A stretch of 64,000 nt of DNA from Rugosimonospora africana (GTDB lineage: Bacteria > Actinomycetota > Actinomycetes > Mycobacteriales > Micromonosporaceae): assembly GCF_016862975.1 (NCBI RefSeq), contig NZ_BONZ01000066.1, positions 1-64,000 on the forward strand. Direction: 5' to 3'. This document shows, in pieces, positions 1-13,162 of this stretch (position 1 is the first letter of the stretch; every line of letters starts with the position of its first letter). The position numbers and the translations under genes are program-made. The notes under the pieces were generated by a model that was not told where the DNA came from, made no database searches, and saw only the letters and a list, made by a program, of their open reading frames with translations.

Positions 1-2600
<2,600 letters not shown>

Positions 2601-2603
2601 GCG

Positions 2604-3389
2604 ATGGCGAACAAAGAGGCCCGGCGGCCGATGATGGCCGGCAACTGGAAGATGAACCTCAACCACCTTGAGGCCATCGCGTTGACCCAGAAGCTGGCGT
2701 TCAGCCTGCCGGAGAAGCAGCTCAACGACGTCGAGGTCGTCGTGCTGCCGCCGTTCGTCGACCTGCGCAGCGTGCAGACGCTGATCGACGGGGACAAGTT
2801 GCTGCTCGGGTACGGCGCACAGGATCTGTCGCCGTTCCCGAGCGGGGCCTACACCGGCGATGTGTCCGGCCCGATGCTCGCCAAGCTCGGCTGCCAGTAC
2901 GTGGTGGTCGGGCACTCGGAGCGCCGGGCGTACCACCACGAGGACGACGTTCTCGTCGCGGAGAAGGTGAAGGCGGCGCTGGCACACGGCATCGCTCCGA
3001 TCCTGTGCGTCGGCGAGGGCCTGGACGTCCGGGAGGCCGCTGGGCACGTCACGTACTGCGTGAACCAGCTCGACGCCGCTCTGGTCGGGCTGACCGCCGA
3101 GCAGGTCGAGAAGATCGTGATCGCGTACGAGCCGGTGTGGGCGATCGGCACCGGCAAGACGGCCACGCCCGAGGACGCTCAGGAGGTCATCGGCGCGATC
3201 CGTCAGCGGATCGCCGAGACGTTCCCGGGTCCGACCGCGGAGCGCGTCCGGCTGCTGTACGGCGGCTCGGTGAAGTCGAGCAACATCGTCGAGATCATGG
3301 CGGGCCCGGACATCGACGGCGCGCTGATCGGTGGAGCCAGCCTGGATGCCGAGGAATTCGTCCGTATAGTGCGATACAAGGACAAGTAG
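2604..3389 (+). CDS. tpiA: Triose-phosphate isomerase
   Basis: Interconverts dihydroxyacetone phosphate and glyceraldehyde-3-phosphate. The protein is 261 aa, typical of actinobacterial TIM. Catalytic residues are visible: Asn14/Lys16 in GNWKMN, His104 in VVGHSERR and Glu176 in [11 protein letters not shown]. The phosphate-binding LYGGSVK motif is near the C-terminus. The ATG at 2604 is 3 bases after the pgk stop, so gap, pgk and tpiA form one operon. A strong hairpin follows 14 bases after the stop. Confidence 0.97.
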   Translation: MANKEARRPMMAGNWKMNLNHLEAIALTQKLAFSLPEKQLNDVEVVVLPPFVDLRSVQTLIDGDKLLLGYGAQDLSPFPSGAYTGDVSGPMLAKLGCQYVVVGHSERRAYHHEDDVLVAEKVKAALAHGIAPILCVGEGLDVREAAGHVTYCVNQLDAALVGLTAEQVEKIVIAYEPVWAIGTGKTATPEDAQEVIGAIRQRIAETFPGPTAERVRLLYGGSVKSSNIVEIMAGPDIDGALIGGASLDAEEFVRIVRYKDK

Positions 3390-3402
3390 GAAGTCGATGG
3401 TG

Positions 3403-3427
3403 GGGCTCCGGCCGCGTGCCGGAGCCC
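3403..3427 (+). terminator. Hairpin between tpiA and secG
   Basis: GGGCTCCGG (3403-3411) pairs perfectly with CCGGAGCCC (3419-3427) around a 7-base loop. The following sequence, GCTATTGTTGG, is only mildly T-rich. It could terminate or attenuate the glycolytic operon before secG. Confidence 0.6.
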
Positions 3428-3485
3428 GCTATTGTTGGTGAGTTGCCGAGGGTCGGCAGCCGCCTCGAGAGGACTGAGCGCCGCC

Positions 3486-3740
3486 ATGACGTGGTTCGCT
3501 TACACGCTGATTGCCATTCTCGTGATCACCAGCGCGCTGCTCACGATGCTGATTCTGCTGCACCGTGGCAAGGGCGGTGGCCTGTCCAGCATGTTCGGCG
3601 GTGGCGTCTCCTCCAGCCTGGCCGGTTCCTCGGTCGCTGAGAGGAACCTCGACCGCTACACGATCCTTGTCGGCGTCGTGTGGTTCGCCTGCATCGTCGG
3701 GCTTGGGCTTTGGCTCCGAATCGCGATGAACGGTTCCTGA
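3486..3740 (+). CDS. secG: SecG subunit of the Sec translocase
   Basis: Small inner-membrane partner of SecYE in protein export. The protein is 84 aa with two hydrophobic segments, about residues 2-22 and 55-75, separated by the family loop GKGGGLSSMFGGG. The ATG at 3486 is preceded by GAGAGGA (3467-3473); that spacing is somewhat long. An upstream in-frame start at 3432 is unlikely because the resulting extension is not hydrophobic. Placement after gap-pgk-tpiA is the usual actinobacterial arrangement. Confidence 0.93.
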   Translation: MTWFAYTLIAILVITSALLTMLILLHRGKGGGLSSMFGGGVSSSLAGSSVAERNLDRYTILVGVVWFACIVGLGLWLRIAMNGS

Positions 3741-3774
3741 TCGCCACTTTTCGTCCTACACTCGGGCACGGCAA

Positions 3775-3797
3775 GCGACCCGGAGGGCTCGGGTCGC
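3775..3797 (+). terminator. Hairpin after secG
   Basis: GCGACCCG (3775-3782) pairs with CGGGTCGC (3790-3797) as a perfect 8-bp stem with a 7-base loop, 35 bases after the secG stop. Likely end of the glycolysis-secG transcript. Confidence 0.6.
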
Positions 3798-3817
3798 GCG
3801 GATATCGGCCATGTTGA

Positions 3818-3843
3818 TCTGCCGGGTTGGTTGATCCGGCAGA
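3818..3843. promoter_or_regulatory. 8-bp inverted repeat upstream of the rbpA-like gene
   Basis: TCTGCCGG (3818-3825) and CCGGCAGA (3836-3843) form perfect arms around 10 bases, 35 bases before the GTG start. It could be an operator or a hairpin in the 5-prime leader. No clear promoter hexamers were found around it. Confidence 0.35.
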
Positions 3844-3878
3844 CCGTTGCACCTAGATGACGACGGGAGCCAACAGCC

Positions 3879-4223
3879 GTGGCAAGTGGCAACGCCATTC
3901 GGGGTATCAGGGTCGGGTCTGGACCGATCCGCGCCGACGAACGCTGCGAACCGGTACCGAGTCGGGTCGTGACCTACTGGTGCGCCAACGGGCACCGGGT
4001 GGCGCCTCTGTTCGCCGCCGACGTACCCGCGCCGACCACGTGGGAGTGTCCTCGGTGCGGGCAGCCCGCCGGTCAGGACCAACTGCACCCGCCGGGCGCT
4101 CCCCGCGCCGAGCCGTACAAGAGCCACCTCGCCTACGTGAAGGAACGCCGTACCGAGGCCGAGGGCGCCGCGATCCTCGCCGAGGCACTGCGCAACCTGC
4201 GTCAGCGTCGCGGCGAGGAGTAA
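3879..4223 (+). CDS. rbpA: RbpA-like RNA polymerase-binding protein
   Basis: RbpA proteins bind the housekeeping sigma factor and RNA polymerase and stimulate promoter opening. This 114-aa protein has the RbpA layout: a basic N-terminal tail, a zinc-type core (CANGH, then CPRCG) and a C-terminal helix with ERRTEAEGAAILAEAL that resembles the sigma-interaction region. The GTG start has GGGAG nine bases upstream. Many actinomycetes carry more than one such gene, so this may be a paralogue rather than the main RbpA. It sits alone between the secG terminator and the convergent pgl gene. Confidence 0.8.
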   Translation: MASGNAIRGIRVGSGPIRADERCEPVPSRVVTYWCANGHRVAPLFAADVPAPTTWECPRCGQPAGQDQLHPPGAPRAEPYKSHLAYVKERRTEAEGAAILAEALRNLRQRRGEE

Positions 4224-4259
4224 AACGGCCCGGCTCCCCATCCCACGAGCCAACAGGTC

Positions 4260-5030
4260 CTAACGCAGACTGCGCATCCGAGGCGGTACCGAGGCGGCCG
4301 CCGCCCCGTCGAGCAGCCAGAGCGTTCGGTCGACGCCGTGCACCCCGGCGGCCGGAAGCTGGATCGGCCCGGCACCCGACAGCGCCATCCCGACCGCGGC
4401 GGCCTTGTCCGCCCCCGCGGCGACGAGCCACACCTCTTCGGCCGTGTTGATCGCCGAGAAGCTCAGGCTGATCCGCGTCGGAGGTGGCTTCGGACAACCG
4501 CGCACCGCCGTCACCGACCGGGTCTCGTAGGCCGCCGGGCTCTCCGGGAACACCGACGCCACGTGCCCCTCCTCGCCGATGCCGAGCAGCAGCACGTCGA
4601 AGTGCGGCAGCGCCTCGCTGCCCGGCCGGGCGGCCTCGTGCAGCAGCTGCGCGTACCGGGCCGCCGCGGCCTCCGGATCGTCGCCGTCCGGCCCGTCCGA
4701 GGCCGGCATGGGGTGGATTCGCGCCGGGTCCAGCGGTACCGAGTCGAGCAGGGCGGCCCGCGCCTGCGTCTCGTTGCGTTCCGGGTGGCCGGAGGGCAGG
4801 AACCGCTCGTCGCCCCACCAGACGTCGACCCGCGACCAGTCCACCGCGTCGCGTCCCGGACTGGTACCCACCGCGCGGTACACCGCGGCCGCGATGCGCC
4901 CACCGGTGAGCACGACGGAGGCGACCCCACGGGTCGCCTGCGCGTCGATGAGGCGGATGACCAGCCGGGCGGCGACGGCGGGAGCGAGCAGTTCAGGGTC
5001 GGCGTGAACGATGACGCTGACCTCGCTCAC
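4260..5030 (-). CDS. pgl: 6-phosphogluconolactonase
   Basis: Hydrolyses 6-phosphogluconolactone, step two of the oxidative pentose-phosphate pathway. The protein is 256 aa and matches the DevB/SugI type, with the VVLTGGRIAAAVY motif near the N-terminus, WWGDERF in the middle and LLLGIGEEGHVASVFP. The GTG at 5030 overlaps the opcA stop by 4 bases, so the frame beyond it, which stays open to 5864, is not used. It is the last gene of the tkt-tal-pgi-zwf-opcA-pgl operon. Confidence 0.93.
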   Translation of the reverse strand: MSEVSVIVHADPELLAPAVAARLVIRLIDAQATRGVASVVLTGGRIAAAVYRAVGTSPGRDAVDWSRVDVWWGDERFLPSGHPERNETQARAALLDSVPLDPARIHPMPASDGPDGDDPEAAAARYAQLLHEAARPGSEALPHFDVLLLGIGEEGHVASVFPESPAAYETRSVTAVRGCPKPPPTRISLSFSAINTAEEVWLVAAGADKAAAVGMALSGAGPIQLPAAGVHGVDRTLWLLDGAAAASVPPRMRSLR

Positions 5031-6049
5031 GAAGCCGCCCCGGCGGGCTCGGGTGAGGTCGGAGCGGGCCGGCCGGCGGTGGCCGGGTCGCGCCAGATGT
5101 GCTGCCGGGTCGGGCTGCGCCGGTCCAGATCCGGGATGCCGGACAGGGCGGAGAGCGCCTCGGAGTAGACCTGGTCGGCGTCCAGCCGGCGCAGCTCCTC
5201 GGCCAGCTCGTCGCCCAGCGGGCGGCGGACCAGCGGCAGCTGGCGGTCGACCTGGCCGGTACGGCTGAAGACCGCCGTCCCGTCCTCCCGGGTCAGCCGC
5301 AGCGTGTCGCCGTTGGCGCAGCGCAGCTCGACGGCCCGCATCCGGGGGAACTGGTCGGTCGGCTCCAGTTCCGGCTTGATGCCCAGCCGGGCGGCCAGCC
5401 AGCCACGCATCAGCGCGGCGGTCGGGTCGTGCGACGGGGCCACCACGGTAGCTCCGATCACCCGAGCGTCCACGGTGTCGAACGCGCTGGCCACGAGCGT
5501 GCGCCAGGGGGTGATCCGGGTCCACGCGAGATCGGTGTCGCCGGGGGCGTAGTCGACGGCCCGCTGGCGCAGCGCGGCCACCGGGTCGACGGCCTGAGCG
5601 GTGTCGGTGACCCGCCGGTCGCCGACCACACCGAGGAAGTCGTGCGCGATGCGCTCCGGCGGCTCGCCGTGCCACCAGGTGACCACCGGTACGTCCGGGG
5701 CCAGCAGCGGCATCACGACGGACTCGGCGTGCAGCGCCAGCCGGCCGTACATGCGCATGACGACCGCCTCGCAGGGGCCCAGCCGGCCGCCGACCACGAT
5801 CTCGGCGTCCAGCCGGTTGACGTCGCGGGTGACGTCGCTGCGTACCACGATCAGCAGGCGGCACGGGTGCGCCGCGGCGGCGATCGTCGATGCCGCTTCG
5901 GCCTCCCGTACCCGTTTCTCGTCCACGACGGCGACCAGCGTCAGGGCAAGCCCGCTGGTCACCCCTCCGGCGCTTCGCCGCTCCGCGGCCAGCGCCTTGA
6001 CCACCTCATTGCCGGTGGTGTCCCACAGACCGATCACGCTGCTCTCCAC
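5027..6049 (-). CDS. opcA: Glucose-6-phosphate dehydrogenase assembly protein OpcA
   Basis: Cofactor protein needed for full glucose-6-phosphate dehydrogenase activity in actinobacteria and cyanobacteria. The protein is 340 aa with the family opening LWDTTGNEVVKAL, and a central VVTWWHGEPPE block. It lies directly downstream of zwf with 126 bases between them and is coupled to pgl by a GTGA overlap. No catalytic residues are expected in this family. Confidence 0.92.
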   Translation of the reverse strand: MESSVIGLWDTTGNEVVKALAAERRSAGGVTSGLALTLVAVVDEKRVREAEAASTIAAAAHPCRLLIVVRSDVTRDVNRLDAEIVVGGRLGPCEAVVMRMYGRLALHAESVVMPLLAPDVPVVTWWHGEPPERIAHDFLGVVGDRRVTDTAQAVDPVAALRQRAVDYAPGDTDLAWTRITPWRTLVASAFDTVDARVIGATVVAPSHDPTAALMRGWLAARLGIKPELEPTDQFPRMRAVELRCANGDTLRLTREDGTAVFSRTGQVDRQLPLVRRPLGDELAEELRRLDADQVYSEALSALSGIPDLDRRSPTRQHIWRDPATAGRPAPTSPEPAGAAS

Positions 6050-6175
6050 TTCGCTGCCCCCGCGGTTTCGCCGACGCGAGTCGTCACCGCCGGCCCCCTC
6101 ATGCCGCCGCGCTCCGCTCGACGGCGGCGTGCACCACGGGTGTTTCGCACCCGATGGTCGCCCGCCGCCGTCCGC

Positions 6176-7696
6176 TTACGCGCGCCGCCATTGCCGGCCG
6201 TCTCGCGCCAGTAGGTCATCTGCCATCCTCGGACCCCACTCACCGGCCCGGTAGGTCTCCGGCTTCGTGCCGGCCCACGCCGCCTCCAGCGGGTCGACGA
6301 CCCGCCAGCTCGCCTCCACTTCGGCGGCGTCCGGGAACAGGGTGCGGTCACCGATCAGGACGTCGAGGATGAGCCGTTCGTACGCCTCGGGGGAGGAGTC
6401 GGTGAACGCCTCGCCGTACTGGAAGTCCATGGTGATGTCGCGGACCTCCATCGCGGTACCCGGTACCTTCGAGCCGAACTTGAGCGTCACGCCCTCGTCC
6501 GGCTGTACCCGGATCACCAGCTGGTTGTTGCCGAGCATCTCCACGTCGGCGGCGTCGAACGGCAGGTGCGGTGCCTGCTTGAAGAGCACCGCGATCTCGG
6601 TGACCCGGCGGGGCAGCCGCTTGCCGGCCCGGATGTAGAACGGCACCCCGGCCCAGCGACGGTTCTGGATGCCCAGCTTGACCGCCACGTACGTCTCCGT
6701 GGCCGAATCCTGCGGCACGTCCTCCTCGTCGCGGTAGCCGACCGCCCGCTCACCGGCCACCCACCCGGACAGGTACTGGCCGCGTACCGTGTCGGCGTTG
6801 ATGTCCTTGGGCAGCGAGATGGCGCGCAGCACCTTGAGCTTCTCGGTGCGGATCTCGGCCGCGTCGAAGCTCGTCGGCTCCTCCATAGCCACCATGGCCA
6901 GTAGCTGCATCAGGTGGTTCTGCAGCACGTCGCGGGCGGTACCGGTGGCGTCGTAGAACGCCGCCCGGCTGCCGATACCGACGTCCTCGGCCATGGTGAT
7001 CTGCACCGAGTCCACGTACTTGGAGTTCCAGGTCGGTTCGAACAGCGCGTTGGCGAACCGCAGCGCGAGGATGTTCTGAACCGTCTCCTTGCCGAGGTAG
7101 TGGTCGATGCGGAACACGTCCTGCGCGGTGTACACCTCATCCACCAGCTCGTTGAGCTGCTTGGCGGACTGCAGGTCGGTGCCGAACGGCTTCTCCACCA
7201 CGACCCGCCGCCAGCCGCCGGATGCCTCGTTGTCGGCCATCCGGGTGCGCCCCATCTGCTTGAGCACGGTGGGGAACGCGGTCGGCGGAATGGACAGGTA
7301 GAACGCGGCATTGCCGTGGATGCCGTGACTGTCGCGCAGCTCGTCGAGAGTCTGCGCGAGATTGTCGAAGGCGGCGTCGTCGTCGAACGAGCCCTGGACG
7401 AACTTGATGTTGCCGGCCAGCCTCGCCCAGACTTCCTCGCGCCACGGGGTACGCGCGTGGTCCTGGGCGGCCTTGCGAGCCAGCGCCTCGAAGTCGCCGT
7501 CACCCCAGTCCCGGCGGGCAAACCCGAGAACGACGAAGCCCGAGGGCAGCATGCCTCGGTTGGCCAGGTCGTAGACGGCGGGGATCAGCTTCTTGCGGGC
7601 CAGGTCCCCGGTGACCCCGAAGATCACCAGGGCACACGGCTCCGGGATCCTCGGCAGCCGTCGGTCCTGCGGATCCCGCAGGGGATTGTTAGTCAC
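6176..7696 (-). CDS. zwf: Glucose-6-phosphate 1-dehydrogenase
   Basis: Oxidises glucose-6-phosphate to the lactone and makes NADPH. The protein is 506 aa, with the nucleotide-binding motif [11 protein letters not shown] at the N-terminus and the active-site signature RIDHYLGKE. The GTG at 7696 was chosen because GAGGAG lies about 5 bases upstream on the transcript. A TTG at 7714 in the same frame is a less likely alternative. Its assembly partner opcA follows directly. Confidence 0.95.
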   Translation of the reverse strand: MTNNPLRDPQDRRLPRIPEPCALVIFGVTGDLARKKLIPAVYDLANRGMLPSGFVVLGFARRDWGDGDFEALARKAAQDHARTPWREEVWARLAGNIKFVQGSFDDDAAFDNLAQTLDELRDSHGIHGNAAFYLSIPPTAFPTVLKQMGRTRMADNEASGGWRRVVVEKPFGTDLQSAKQLNELVDEVYTAQDVFRIDHYLGKETVQNILALRFANALFEPTWNSKYVDSVQITMAEDVGIGSRAAFYDATGTARDVLQNHLMQLLAMVAMEEPTSFDAAEIRTEKLKVLRAISLPKDINADTVRGQYLSGWVAGERAVGYRDEEDVPQDSATETYVAVKLGIQNRRWAGVPFYIRAGKRLPRRVTEIAVLFKQAPHLPFDAADVEMLGNNQLVIRVQPDEGVTLKFGSKVPGTAMEVRDITMDFQYGEAFTDSSPEAYERLILDVLIGDRTLFPDAAEVEASWRVVDPLEAAWAGTKPETYRAGEWGPRMADDLLARDGRQWRRA

Positions 7697-7748
7697 GACC
7701 GCTCCTCGCGCCAACGGTGTGCACTCATGGTGGGCAGACTTCGCTCTC

Positions 7749-9404
7749 TCATCTCAGGTCTTTCGCGGCGGCCAGCAACTGGGCGATGCCCGCCGCGCGA
7801 TCGGTCAGGTGCAGGTGCAGCACGGGGCGACCCCGGTCGGCCAGCGCCTTGCGGTCGCCCGCGGCCTGCGCGGCCTGGAGTTTGCCGAACGTGTACTCCT
7901 GGCCCGGCACCGGGAGGTCTTCGCTGACCGCGCCGGTGATCTGCAGGAACGAGCCGACCTGCGGACCGCCCTTGTGGTACTGGCCGGTCGAGTGCAGGAA
8001 CCGGGGGCCCCAGCCGAACGTGACCGGCCGCTCCTGACCGGCCCGGGCCAGCAGCGTCCGGAGCCCGGCGGTGTCGGAGTCGGCGTGCCGGTCCAGGTAC
8101 GCCATGATCGCCAGGTACCCGCCGTTGTCGATGCCGTTGACCAGGTCGCGCAGAGCCTCGGTGACCGTGGTCGCCATGTCGCCGAAGATCTCGATCGCGC
8201 CGTCGGTCACCGACGGGCCCTCGTCCGGCAGGCCGCCGGACAGGATGTGCTTGGTGTTGTCCTTGGACTCGGTGACGTTCGGCTGGTCGAACGGGTCGAT
8301 GCCGAGGATCCGTCCGGCGATCGCGGTCGCGTACTCCCAGGTGAGGAACTGCGCGCCCAGCGGGCCGTTGACCGCCACGTGCGGCGCGACCCCGCCCCCC
8401 GGTACCACGCCGGGTGCCAGCGCTCCGCCCACGCACGCGGTCAGCACGTCCTCGCCGGTCGCTCCCGGGGCGTCCGGCGACTCGACGACCACCGGCAGGA
8501 TCCCCTTGCCCTCCTTGCCGGTCGACTCGGCGATCAGCTGCTCCGCCCAGTCGCCCAGGCCGTTGATGCCGGTACCGTCGTCGATCAGGGTGACCTTGTC
8601 CCGCCCGTCGTTGACCGCCGCACCGCCGAGCGCGACGCCCAGGGCCAGCGCGGGGTTGTTCTCGTCCTGGCCGAGCGAGGCGAACAGCGCCTCGGCCTGG
8701 TCGAGCAGCTCGGCCACGTCGACTCCGGCCAGCGCCGTGGGCACCAGCCCGAACGCGGTCAGCGCCGAGTACCGCCCGCCGACGTCGGGGTCGGCCAGCA
8801 GCAGCGCCGCGCCCATCTCGGTGGCTACCGCCTCCAGCGGAGAGCCGGGGTCGGTGACCACCACGAAGTGCCGGCCGATCTCGGCGTCGGTCAACCCGGA
8901 GTCCTTGAACGCCTGCCAGTACGCGCGCCGGTGGCTGTCCGTCTCGACCGTCCCGCCGGACTTGCTGGACACGACGAGCACGGTCTCGGCCAGCCGGTCG
9001 GAGATCGCCGCCCGGACCTGGCCCGGATCCGTGGTGTCCAGCACGGTCAACGAGCGGCCCAGGGTACGGGCGATCACCTCGGGCGCCAGCGACGAGCCGC
9101 CCATGCCGGCCAGTACCACGTGGGTCAGGTCGGCCAGTTCCTCGCGCAGCTCGGCCAGCTCGGGCAGCAGATCCCGGCTGCGCCGGAAGGTGTCCACCCA
9201 ACCCAGCCGGATCTTCGCCTCGGACTCGGCGGCGGGGCCCCACAGCGTGGGGTCCTTCGCCACCAGCAGGCCCGGTACGCCGGCCTCGACCAGCGCCGCG
9301 CGAACCTCGGCCGCCCCCGGTACCGTCCCGGCACCGTGCACGACGATGCTCGCCGCCATCTCCGCGCCGTCGAGGAACGCGGCGCCGCCGTTCTGGTCGC
9401 TCAC
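7749..9404 (-). CDS. pgi: Glucose-6-phosphate isomerase
   Basis: Interconverts glucose-6-phosphate and fructose-6-phosphate, linking glycolysis to the pentose-phosphate route. The protein is 551 aa. The SIS-type phosphosugar motifs are present: [12 protein letters not shown], then [12 protein letters not shown]. The GTG start overlaps the tal stop by 4 bases (GTGA). From memory, pgi is not part of the mycobacterial tkt-tal-zwf-opcA-pgl cluster, so its presence here between tal and zwf is a lineage-specific arrangement. Confidence 0.93.
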   Translation of the reverse strand: MSDQNGGAAFLDGAEMAASIVVHGAGTVPGAAEVRAALVEAGVPGLLVAKDPTLWGPAAESEAKIRLGWVDTFRRSRDLLPELAELREELADLTHVVLAGMGGSSLAPEVIARTLGRSLTVLDTTDPGQVRAAISDRLAETVLVVSSKSGGTVETDSHRRAYWQAFKDSGLTDAEIGRHFVVVTDPGSPLEAVATEMGAALLLADPDVGGRYSALTAFGLVPTALAGVDVAELLDQAEALFASLGQDENNPALALGVALGGAAVNDGRDKVTLIDDGTGINGLGDWAEQLIAESTGKEGKGILPVVVESPDAPGATGEDVLTACVGGALAPGVVPGGGVAPHVAVNGPLGAQFLTWEYATAIAGRILGIDPFDQPNVTESKDNTKHILSGGLPDEGPSVTDGAIEIFGDMATTVTEALRDLVNGIDNGGYLAIMAYLDRHADSDTAGLRTLLARAGQERPVTFGWGPRFLHSTGQYHKGGPQVGSFLQITGAVSEDLPVPGQEYTFGKLQAAQAAGDRKALADRGRPVLHLHLTDRAAGIAQLLAAAKDLR

Positions 9405-10537
9405 CGTGCGTCCTCCGGGCGGGCAGCGCCACCGTTGGTGCTCTTGAGCTGGTTGGTCACCGAGTCGAGCAGCTCGGTCCAGCTCTGCGCGAACTTCTCG
9501 ACGCCGTCGCGCTCCAGCGTGTCGACCACGTCCTTGTACTCGACCCCGATCGCGGCCAGGTCGTTGAGCACCTTCTGGGCCTGCTCGTACGAGCCGGTCA
9601 CGGTGTCACCGGGGGTCTCGCCATGGTCGGCGAACGCGTGGATGGTCGCCTCGGGCATGGTGTTGACCACGCCGGGGGCGATCAGTTGCTCGACGTACAT
9701 GACGTCGCGGTACTCCGGGTTCTTCGTGGACGTCGAGGCCCAGAGCGGCCGCTGCGGCTGCGCGCCGGCGTTGGCCAGTGCCTGCCAGCGCTCGCCGGAG
9801 AACACCTTCTCGTAGTGCTGGTAGGCCAGCTGGGCGTTGGCGATCGCGGCCTTGCCGTGCAGCGCCTGTGCCTCGGCCGTACCGATCTTGTCGAGCCGCT
9901 TGTCCACCTCGGTGTCCACCCGGGACACGAAGAAGCTCGCCACCGAGCCCATCTTGGACAGGTCGTGGCCGTTGGCCTTGGCCTGCTCCAAGCCGGCGAG
10001 GAAGGCGTCCATCACCTGGTCGTAGCGCTCCAGCGCGAAGATCAGCGTCACGTTCACGCTGATCCCCTCGGCCAGCGTCGCGGTGATCGCCGGCAGCCCG
10101 GCCTCGGTCGCCGGGATCTTGATGTACAGGTTGGGCCGGTCGATCAGCCACCACAGCTGCTTCGCCTCGGCCACGGTCTTGGCGGTGTCGTTCGCCAGCC
10201 GCGGGTCGACCTCGATCGAGACCCGCCCGTCCACGCCGTGCGAGGCGTCGTACGCCGGGCGCATCACGTCGCACGCCCACCGCACGTCCCGCGTGGTGAT
10301 CATGCGGGTGGCCTCTTCGACCGAGACCCCGCGCAGCGCCAGGTCCTTGACCTGCTGGGCGTAGTCGGCGGCCTCGGACAGAGCCTTGGCGAAGATCGTC
10401 GGGTTACTCGTCACCCCCACCACGTGCTGCTGGCGACGCAGGGCGTCCAGACCACCGCTGCTCAGCCGCTGCCGGGAAATGTCGTCAAGCCACACCGCCA
10501 CACCCGCGGCGGAGAGCTCGGCCAGCCGGTCGGTCAT
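9401..10537 (-). CDS. tal: Transaldolase
   Basis: Transfers a dihydroxyacetone unit in the non-oxidative pentose-phosphate pathway. The protein is 378 aa, the longer actinobacterial type. The N-terminal signature [13 protein letters not shown] and the Schiff-base lysine at residue 140 in LYIKIPAT are intact. The start is 29 bases after the tkt stop. The GGGAGAAG used as its ribosome-binding site lies in a duplicated copy of the tkt stop region. The stop overlaps the pgi start. Confidence 0.96.
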   Translation of the reverse strand: MTDRLAELSAAGVAVWLDDISRQRLSSGGLDALRRQQHVVGVTSNPTIFAKALSEAADYAQQVKDLALRGVSVEEATRMITTRDVRWACDVMRPAYDASHGVDGRVSIEVDPRLANDTAKTVAEAKQLWWLIDRPNLYIKIPATEAGLPAITATLAEGISVNVTLIFALERYDQVMDAFLAGLEQAKANGHDLSKMGSVASFFVSRVDTEVDKRLDKIGTAEAQALHGKAAIANAQLAYQHYEKVFSGERWQALANAGAQPQRPLWASTSTKNPEYRDVMYVEQLIAPGVVNTMPEATIHAFADHGETPGDTVTGSYEQAQKVLNDLAAIGVEYKDVVDTLERDGVEKFAQSWTELLDSVTNQLKSTNGGAARPEDAR

Positions 10538-10545
10538 CGTACTTC

Positions 10546-10575
10546 TCCCTCAGTTACCCGTGTCCCTCAGTTACC
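10546..10575 (-). repeat. Duplicated tkt stop-codon segment, 13 bp
   Basis: On the + strand TCCCTCAGTTACC occurs exactly at 10546-10558 and 10563-10575, period 17. The second copy holds the tkt stop codon (TGA on the - strand). The first lies in the tkt-tal gap and supplies bases of the tal ribosome-binding site. This is one of six stop-region duplications in the window. Confidence 0.75.
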
Positions 10576-12678
10576 GGTGGTGGAACCCTTGAGCGAACCG
10601 ACCTTGGACAGCGCGGCGCGCGCGGCGGCCACGACCCGGTCGGCGGTGAATCCGAACTGTTCGAACAGCACCTGGTAGGGCGCGCTGGCGCCGTAGTGCT
10701 CGATGGACACGCACTCGCCGCAATCGCCCACCAGATCCCGCCACGGCATCGCGATTCCGGCCTCGACGCTGACCCGCGCCTTGACTCCGGTCGGCAGGAC
10801 CTGCTCGCGGTACGCCGAATCCTGGGCGTCGAACCACTCCCGGCAGGGCATGGAGACCACCCGGGTCTGCGTACCGGCCTCCTGCAGCCGCTCCCGTGCG
10901 GCGAGCGCCAGCGAGACCTCCGAACCGGTGGCGATGAGGATCACCTCTGGCTGGCCATTACCCGCGTCGGCGAGGATGTAACCGCCGTGTGCGACCCCGT
11001 CCGCCCCGGCCAGCGCGGTGCGATCCAGCGTCGGCAGGTTCTGCCGGGTCAGGGCGAGCGCGGTGGGCCGGTCGGTGTGCTCCAGCGCCATCCGCCAGGC
11101 CCAGGCGGTCTCGTTGGCGTCTGCCGGACGCACCACGTCCAGGCCCGGGATGGCGCGCAGCGCGGCCAAGTGCTCGATCGGCTGGTGGGTGGGGCCGTCC
11201 TCGCCCAGGCCGATCGAGTCGTGCGTCCAGACGTAGGTGACCGGCAGCTTCATCAGCGCGGCGAGCCGGACCGAGGGGCGCATGTAGTCGCTGAAGACCA
11301 GGAAGGTGCCGCCGTACGGGCGGGTGCCGCCGTGCAGCGCGATGCCGTTGAGGATCGAGCCCATGCCGTGCTCGCGGATGCCGAAGTGCAGCGTGCGTCC
11401 GTACCAGCCGCCGGGGAACGCCTTGGTCGCGTGCTCCGGAGGGAGGAACGAGGGCTCGCCCTCCATGGTGGTGTTGTTGCTCTCCGCGAGGTCGGCCGAG
11501 CCGCCCCACAGCTCGGGCAGCACCGGTGCCAACGCGTTGAGGACCTCGTTGGACGCCTTGCGGGTGGCCAAACCCTTCTCGCTGGCGGGGAACTCCGGCA
11601 GCGCGTCGGTCCAGCCGGCCGGCAGGGAACGGGTGGCCATCCGGTCGAACAGCGCGCGGCCATCGGGGTTGGCCTGCGCCCAGGTGTCGTACCGCGACTG
11701 CCACTCGGTGCGCCACTGCGCCCCGCGGGCGACCGCCTCACGGGTGTGCGCCAGCACGTCCTCGTCGACCTGGAACGACTTGCCCGGGTCGAAGCCCAGC
11801 ACCTTCTTGGTCGCGGCGACCTCGTCGGCTCCCAGCGCGGAACCGTGGGCCTTGCCGGTGTTCTGCTTGTTGGGCGCGGGCCAGGCGATGATGGTGCGCA
11901 GGTTGATGAAGGACGGGCGGCCGGTCTCCGCCTTCGCCGCGAGGAGGGCGTTGTAGAGCGCCGGGATGTCCTCGTGGTAGCTGTCGCCGGAGTGGAAGTC
12001 GACGTGCTGGACGTGGAAGCCGTAGGCGGCGTACCGGGCGGCGACATCCTCCGACTTGGCGACGTTGGTGTCGTCCTCGATGGAGATCGAGTTGTCGTCG
12101 TAGATGACGGTCAGGTTGCCCAGCCGCTGGTGCGCGGCGAGGCTGCTCACCTCGTGGCTGATGCCCTCTTCGATGTCCCCGTCCGAGCAGATCACGTAGA
12201 CGGAGTGGTCGAACGGGCTCTCACCGGGTGCCGCGTCCGGGTCGAACAGGCCGCGCTCGCGTCGGGCGGCCATCGCCATGCCGACCGCGTTGCCCAGGCC
12301 CTGCCCCAGCGGGCCGGTGGTGGTCTCCACGCCGGCGGTGTGACCGTGCTCAGGGTGACCCGGGGTGAGCGAACCCCACTGCCGGAGCGACTTCAGGTCC
12401 TCGATCGCCAGCCCGTAGCCGGCCAGGTACAGCTCGATGTAGAGAGTGAGGCTGCTGTGACCGGCGGACAGCACGAACCGGTCCCGGCCGGCCCAGTGCG
12501 GGTCGGTGGGATCGTGCCGCATGATCTTCTGAAACAGCAGATAGGCGGCGGGGGCCAGGCTCATGGCGGTGCCCGGATGGCCGTTGCCGGCCTGCTCCAC
12601 GGCGTCCATCGCGAGGACCCGGATCGTGTCGACCGCGCGGCGGTCGAGGTCGGACCAATCGAGTTTGCTGTCGGTCAC
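10567..12678 (-). CDS. tkt: Transketolase
   Basis: Thiamine-diphosphate enzyme moving two-carbon units between sugar phosphates. The protein is 703 aa. Landmarks are the N-terminal [13 protein letters not shown] motif, the cofactor-binding [10 protein letters not shown] and the central [16 protein letters not shown] block. The GTG at 12678 begins [11 protein letters not shown], matching the normal family length. The frame is open up to 12909 but that extension is not conserved. It is the first gene of the pentose-phosphate operon, so the promoter should lie in 12679-12950. Confidence 0.95.
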   Translation of the reverse strand: MTDSKLDWSDLDRRAVDTIRVLAMDAVEQAGNGHPGTAMSLAPAAYLLFQKIMRHDPTDPHWAGRDRFVLSAGHSSLTLYIELYLAGYGLAIEDLKSLRQWGSLTPGHPEHGHTAGVETTTGPLGQGLGNAVGMAMAARRERGLFDPDAAPGESPFDHSVYVICSDGDIEEGISHEVSSLAAHQRLGNLTVIYDDNSISIEDDTNVAKSEDVAARYAAYGFHVQHVDFHSGDSYHEDIPALYNALLAAKAETGRPSFINLRTIIAWPAPNKQNTGKAHGSALGADEVAATKKVLGFDPGKSFQVDEDVLAHTREAVARGAQWRTEWQSRYDTWAQANPDGRALFDRMATRSLPAGWTDALPEFPASEKGLATRKASNEVLNALAPVLPELWGGSADLAESNNTTMEGEPSFLPPEHATKAFPGGWYGRTLHFGIREHGMGSILNGIALHGGTRPYGGTFLVFSDYMRPSVRLAALMKLPVTYVWTHDSIGLGEDGPTHQPIEHLAALRAIPGLDVVRPADANETAWAWRMALEHTDRPTALALTRQNLPTLDRTALAGADGVAHGGYILADAGNGQPEVILIATGSEVSLALAARERLQEAGTQTRVVSMPCREWFDAQDSAYREQVLPTGVKARVSVEAGIAMPWRDLVGDCGECVSIEHYGASAPYQVLFEQFGFTADRVVAAARAALSKVGSLKGSTTGN

Positions 12679-13000
12679 GGCGGCCGTTCCCCCAAAAGTG
12701 TCGTCCAGCGCTGTCAGTGCCGACCCTACCCACCGCGCAGACGTGCGGCGCGTCATCTCCCCCTCCGCGATCGCACCGCCGGGGGATCGCCGGGCACGCA
12801 CCCGCCGCCCCATGATGAGCCAGCAGGCCGCGGTCGTCGCGGGGGCAAGGGAAAGTTCACCACCAATTGGTTGCCTCTTCGCGGATTCCCCGCCGGTGGG
12901 CCACCTCAAGGCATTGTCGCCGATCAGTAAACACCCGCCGGCGATGTGGCCGGCGACACGAGGTCTCGTCGATCACACCCGGTGAACCAGGCACGTGCCC

Positions 13001-13120
13001 GCCTCCCGATCCGGCGGTGCCGTTTCCCGATCCGCGGTGCTGGTTCCCGATCGGCGGTGCTGGTTCCCAATCCGCGGTGCTGGTTCCCGATCGGCGGTGC
13101 CGGTTCCCGATCGGCGGTGC
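13001..13120. repeat. 20-bp tandem repeat, five copies plus one degenerate
   Basis: The unit TGGTTCCCGATCGGCGGTGC is repeated in exact 20-bp register at 13021, 13041, 13061, 13081 and 13101, with one to three changes per copy. A weaker copy occupies 13001-13020. There are no spacers, so this is a minisatellite and not a CRISPR. Copy number is likely to vary between strains. Confidence 0.85.
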
Positions 13121-13162
13121 CCGGCGAGTTTCCGGAGGCGAGGCTTTCCGGAGGGGCGGTCA

